Part shown: positions 61,742 to 64,000 of the stretch, piece after piece | Layout of the letters: each line of letters begins with the position of its first letter | Numbering within the stretch: position 1 is the first letter of the stretch | NCBI RefSeq assembly: GCF_000281895.1 | Contig: NZ_CM001558.1 | Coordinates: 6,203,684 to 6,267,683, forward strand | Origin: Pseudomonas fluorescens Q2-87 | Lineage (GTDB): Bacteria; Pseudomonadota; Gammaproteobacteria; Pseudomonadales; Pseudomonadaceae | Direction: 5' to 3' | Length of the DNA: 64,000 bases | Program-made: the position numbers and the translations under genes | The notes under the pieces: model-generated | The model's database searches: none | What the model was told of the DNA's origin: nothing | What the model saw: only the letters and a program-made list of their open reading frames with translations

Positions 61742-64000
61742 TCACTCAGGCTTGGGCCTTAGCTCACCAATCTGCTTGATCGAGTCGCGGGTCACGCCCG
61801 GCCTTGCATACTGCCAGGCCCAGTCCGGGATGGTCATATGGCTTTCCAGGTACACGGCAAAATCCAAGCGGCTGTGGCCTAGGCGATTGGTTGGAAAATC
61901 GAAGTTATAGAGGTATTGCTGGGCCCGGCGTTGGCCGACGGAAAGCAGGTTCTGAATGATCCGATTGGCACGGGCTTCGTCTTTTCCAAGGCTTTCTCTC
62001 AGCGCCATCGCAAAGTCCAGCTCAGAGCGCAGCGAACCGGATCGTCCGAGCACTTGGCTGATACTCGCGTCGCTGAAGTGCGGCCCGATCAGATCGAGCC
62101 AGATTTGCATGGCGTAATCCGGTCGTATCCTTTGAAGGCGGCCCAATATGCCGGGCGTATTGAACAGGATGGCGACTCGGCTATTGGAAGGCATCTGTCC
62201 CGGCGGGCTGAATAGATTCGCGACGGCAGGCACATCAATATTGCCGATGTTCTCCCGACCGGTGCCGAGGTACTTCACGAAGTCGATCAGGTTTTGCTGG
62301 TAAGTGACGATACTTTGCAGGTTCTGATCGTCAAACAGTTGCATCCAGTCAATGTCGATACTTTCCATACTCTGCATTTCGGCGTAACGGGTGTCGGCAT
62401 ACTCGGCGATGATCTGATAACGCCTGTCGGACAGTGCCGGGTTGCGTATCCACCTGGCGAGTTCATTCACACGCAGCATGCCACCCAGGTTATTGGCGAT
62501 AACCCGCGACCTCAAAAGAAAGTTCGCGCGCCTCAGCAAAGTCGGAAAACGCCCGAGGGCCGTCCTCAGCAGGTCGACTGTCCGCTCGGCCGTGTCGGTG
62601 TATATAAAATGATAAAACAGCTCGGAGACGTCCTCGACATCCTTGCCGGCATCACGCGCGAGCAGATCCTTTACGTCATCCAGATCGTTGCTGTCCACCA
62701 GATAGGCACCGTCGAGCAGCGCTTCAAGCTGGCCTTCATCAAGATGCCCGTGCAGCGCCTCGTCGTGCATGACATAGGCCGAACTGCTGTTGGGGTGGTG
62801 ATCGAGCAATTGTCTGGCCGTGACGCCGTACTCAAGCAGGATATGGACCACGTCATTGGAAATCAGCAGATACCGGTCATCGAGCAGTTGCTGGACCAAC
62901 CGACCCTCGACAGGACTCACCAGCAGGTCCTCGAAGACTCGCTTCATGGATTGCCTGTCCTGCCCGGAAAAAGGCGCGCTGATGCCTGCCTTCAATCTCG
63001 CCGGAGGCCTGGACGAGAGCATGTGCCCGACTTGCTGGAGGATCTCGGGCGGTAATCTGGACGATGGTTTTTCGGTGATTGCCCTGCGCACGGCACTGTT
63101 TGCATGCAGGTCCAGGTAGCGCAAGGTCGGTTGAAACAAGCGATGCGGGTTAGGCGTGCCATAGACGATCCGCGTAAGATCGAGCATTGCCTCTTGGCCC
63201 AACAGGCTGGTCAACGAAGGCGCATTCTCAACGAGTGCCTGTTGTGTCCTGGTGGGTGGCGTCGCCACGAATTGCCCGACCTGTGGATGCCGTTCGATAT
63301 AACCGGCCACTTCGTTGCGCAACCCCTGCATCGAGAACGTATCCCGGGCCAGTCCTGCGTTCAGCCCACGGGAAACGGCATTGAAAAACAATCACCGTCG
63401 CTGGGGATCTCCACGATTTCCTCACCCAGCACCAAGCTGTAGTGGTCCTGGGTCTGTCGACTCAGGACGACATCGGTGTCCGCTCGATCCGGATGGCTGC
63501 CCAGTGGATAGATGGTTTCGTCTTGCCCAGGGGTGAAGCGCACTGACCAGAGATGCTCGGGACTCTGTTCGTTGATGATCAGCAGGCTTCGGTTTTGCGG
63601 CCAATTGGCCAGACGCGTCATGATCGACGGAATCAGATCCATGAGCTGATTGTTCCAGGTACCCGGCGTACGGATCTGCGTGGAAAGTACGGCGGACGAA
63701 AGGGCCGGTTTCTTGGGTTTCGAAGGGCCCGGCTGGGGGTTCGGATCGCCCGGTCGTTTTCCACCGCCCCGACCAAACCCGACGGCGCGCCATTCGCCAT
63801 CGGACATCCGTGCCACGGTACTTCTCATCACGCCACTGGCGCGGATGTCCAATGCCGTCACCGGGTCGACCAGGGTGGCGTCGGTCGCGCTCAGCTTCGT
63901 CGCGTCATGCACCCGGAACACGGTGCCATCAGGTTGCCGCACGTACACGGGGCGGGCCGTGACGCTGCCGGTGGCCACGTTGCTGACGGTCGCGCGATAA
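61742..64000 (-). pseudogene. Large toxin-like protein with an OTU-like protease signature, split by a one-base deletion (5' end beyond window)
   Basis: The gene enters from the right edge in one frame (to a stop at 63361) and continues in another frame (from about 63391) to 61742. The first frame ends IPSDGDCF-SMPFPVG and stop. Adding one base to the T5 run at 63384-63388 (minus strand) gives DGDCFFNAVSRGLNAG and joins both parts to about 750 visible residues. DGDCFFNAV followed by LRNEVAGYIERHP is the Cys half of an OTU protease; the His half (DHYSLV) precedes it. A segment ending FGRGGG before a Pro-rich linker resembles the linker of the toxin at 53531. The rest (about 450 residues) is helical and unrecognised. 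Confidence 0.8.

Noticed and set aside
63380..63400. Programmed frameshift in the OTU-like gene
   Set aside because: A run of five T is too short for efficient slippage, and the same type of defect occurs in clpV, pointing to error or mutation.

Overview
The window looks like the chromosome of a Pseudomonas of the fluorescens group. It is GC-rich, carries REP/REPIN repeats of the kind common in that group, and encodes proteins typical of it: a split PntAA/PntAB/PntB transhydrogenase, DUF1127, DUF2388 and DUF6124-type small proteins, MocR regulators and an H2-type type VI secretion system (T6SS). No rRNA, tRNA, CRISPR array, integrase or insertion sequence was recognised. All identifications were made by eye from motifs and gene order; no database search was run.

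Layout. 1-2.8 kb: glutarate degradation (CoA-transferase cut by the window edge, gcdH, divergent LysR regulator). 3.3-6.2 kb: pntAA-pntAB-pntB. 6.4-7.9 kb: acetyl/propionyl-CoA:succinate CoA-transferase family enzyme. 8.2-11.8 kb: a DUF1127 protein, three tandem DUF2388 exported proteins and a large DUF4105 envelope protein. 11.9-32.0 kb (minus strand): a T6SS operon tssA-B-C-E-F-G-clpV-sfa-orfX-fha-tssJ-K-L-M-stp1-stk1, in the order of the P. aeruginosa H2-T6SS, with clpV broken by a one-base deletion. 32.4-38.3 kb (plus strand): vgrG, a DUF4123 adaptor, a lipoprotein that is probably the immunity protein, and a class 3 lipase effector. 38.3-41.3 kb: small housekeeping genes and purEK. 41.7-47.3 kb: asparagine/aspartate catabolism (LysR, aspA, AGCS symporter, asparaginase). 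47.5-51.0 kb: an AraC regulator, then a repeat-rich accessory stretch with an unrecognised two-gene module between two 300-bp direct repeats, a decayed DUF6124 remnant and an intact DUF6124 gene. 51.2-53.3 kb: acetylpolyamine amidohydrolase and polyamine-binding protein. 53.5-58.1 kb: a 1534-residue toxin-like protein. 58.2-61.6 kb: a MocR regulator divergent from a PaiB-like protein and two GNAT acetyltransferases. 61.7-64.0 kb: the 3' part of a second large toxin-like gene, also broken by a one-base deletion and carrying an OTU-like protease signature.

The main points for follow-up are these. (1) The last gene appears to encode a circularly permuted OTU cysteine-protease domain. (2) The two large toxin-like proteins seem to share a linker but have unrelated C-terminal tips, as polymorphic toxins do. 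(3) Both broken genes lack one base in what should be a run of six identical A/T bases, so a base-calling error must be excluded before calling either one dead. (4) The direct-repeat-flanked module at 48.5-50.3 kb looks like a cassette replacement at a DUF6124 locus. (5) The purE leader has a palindrome and an intrinsic terminator that suggest attenuation.
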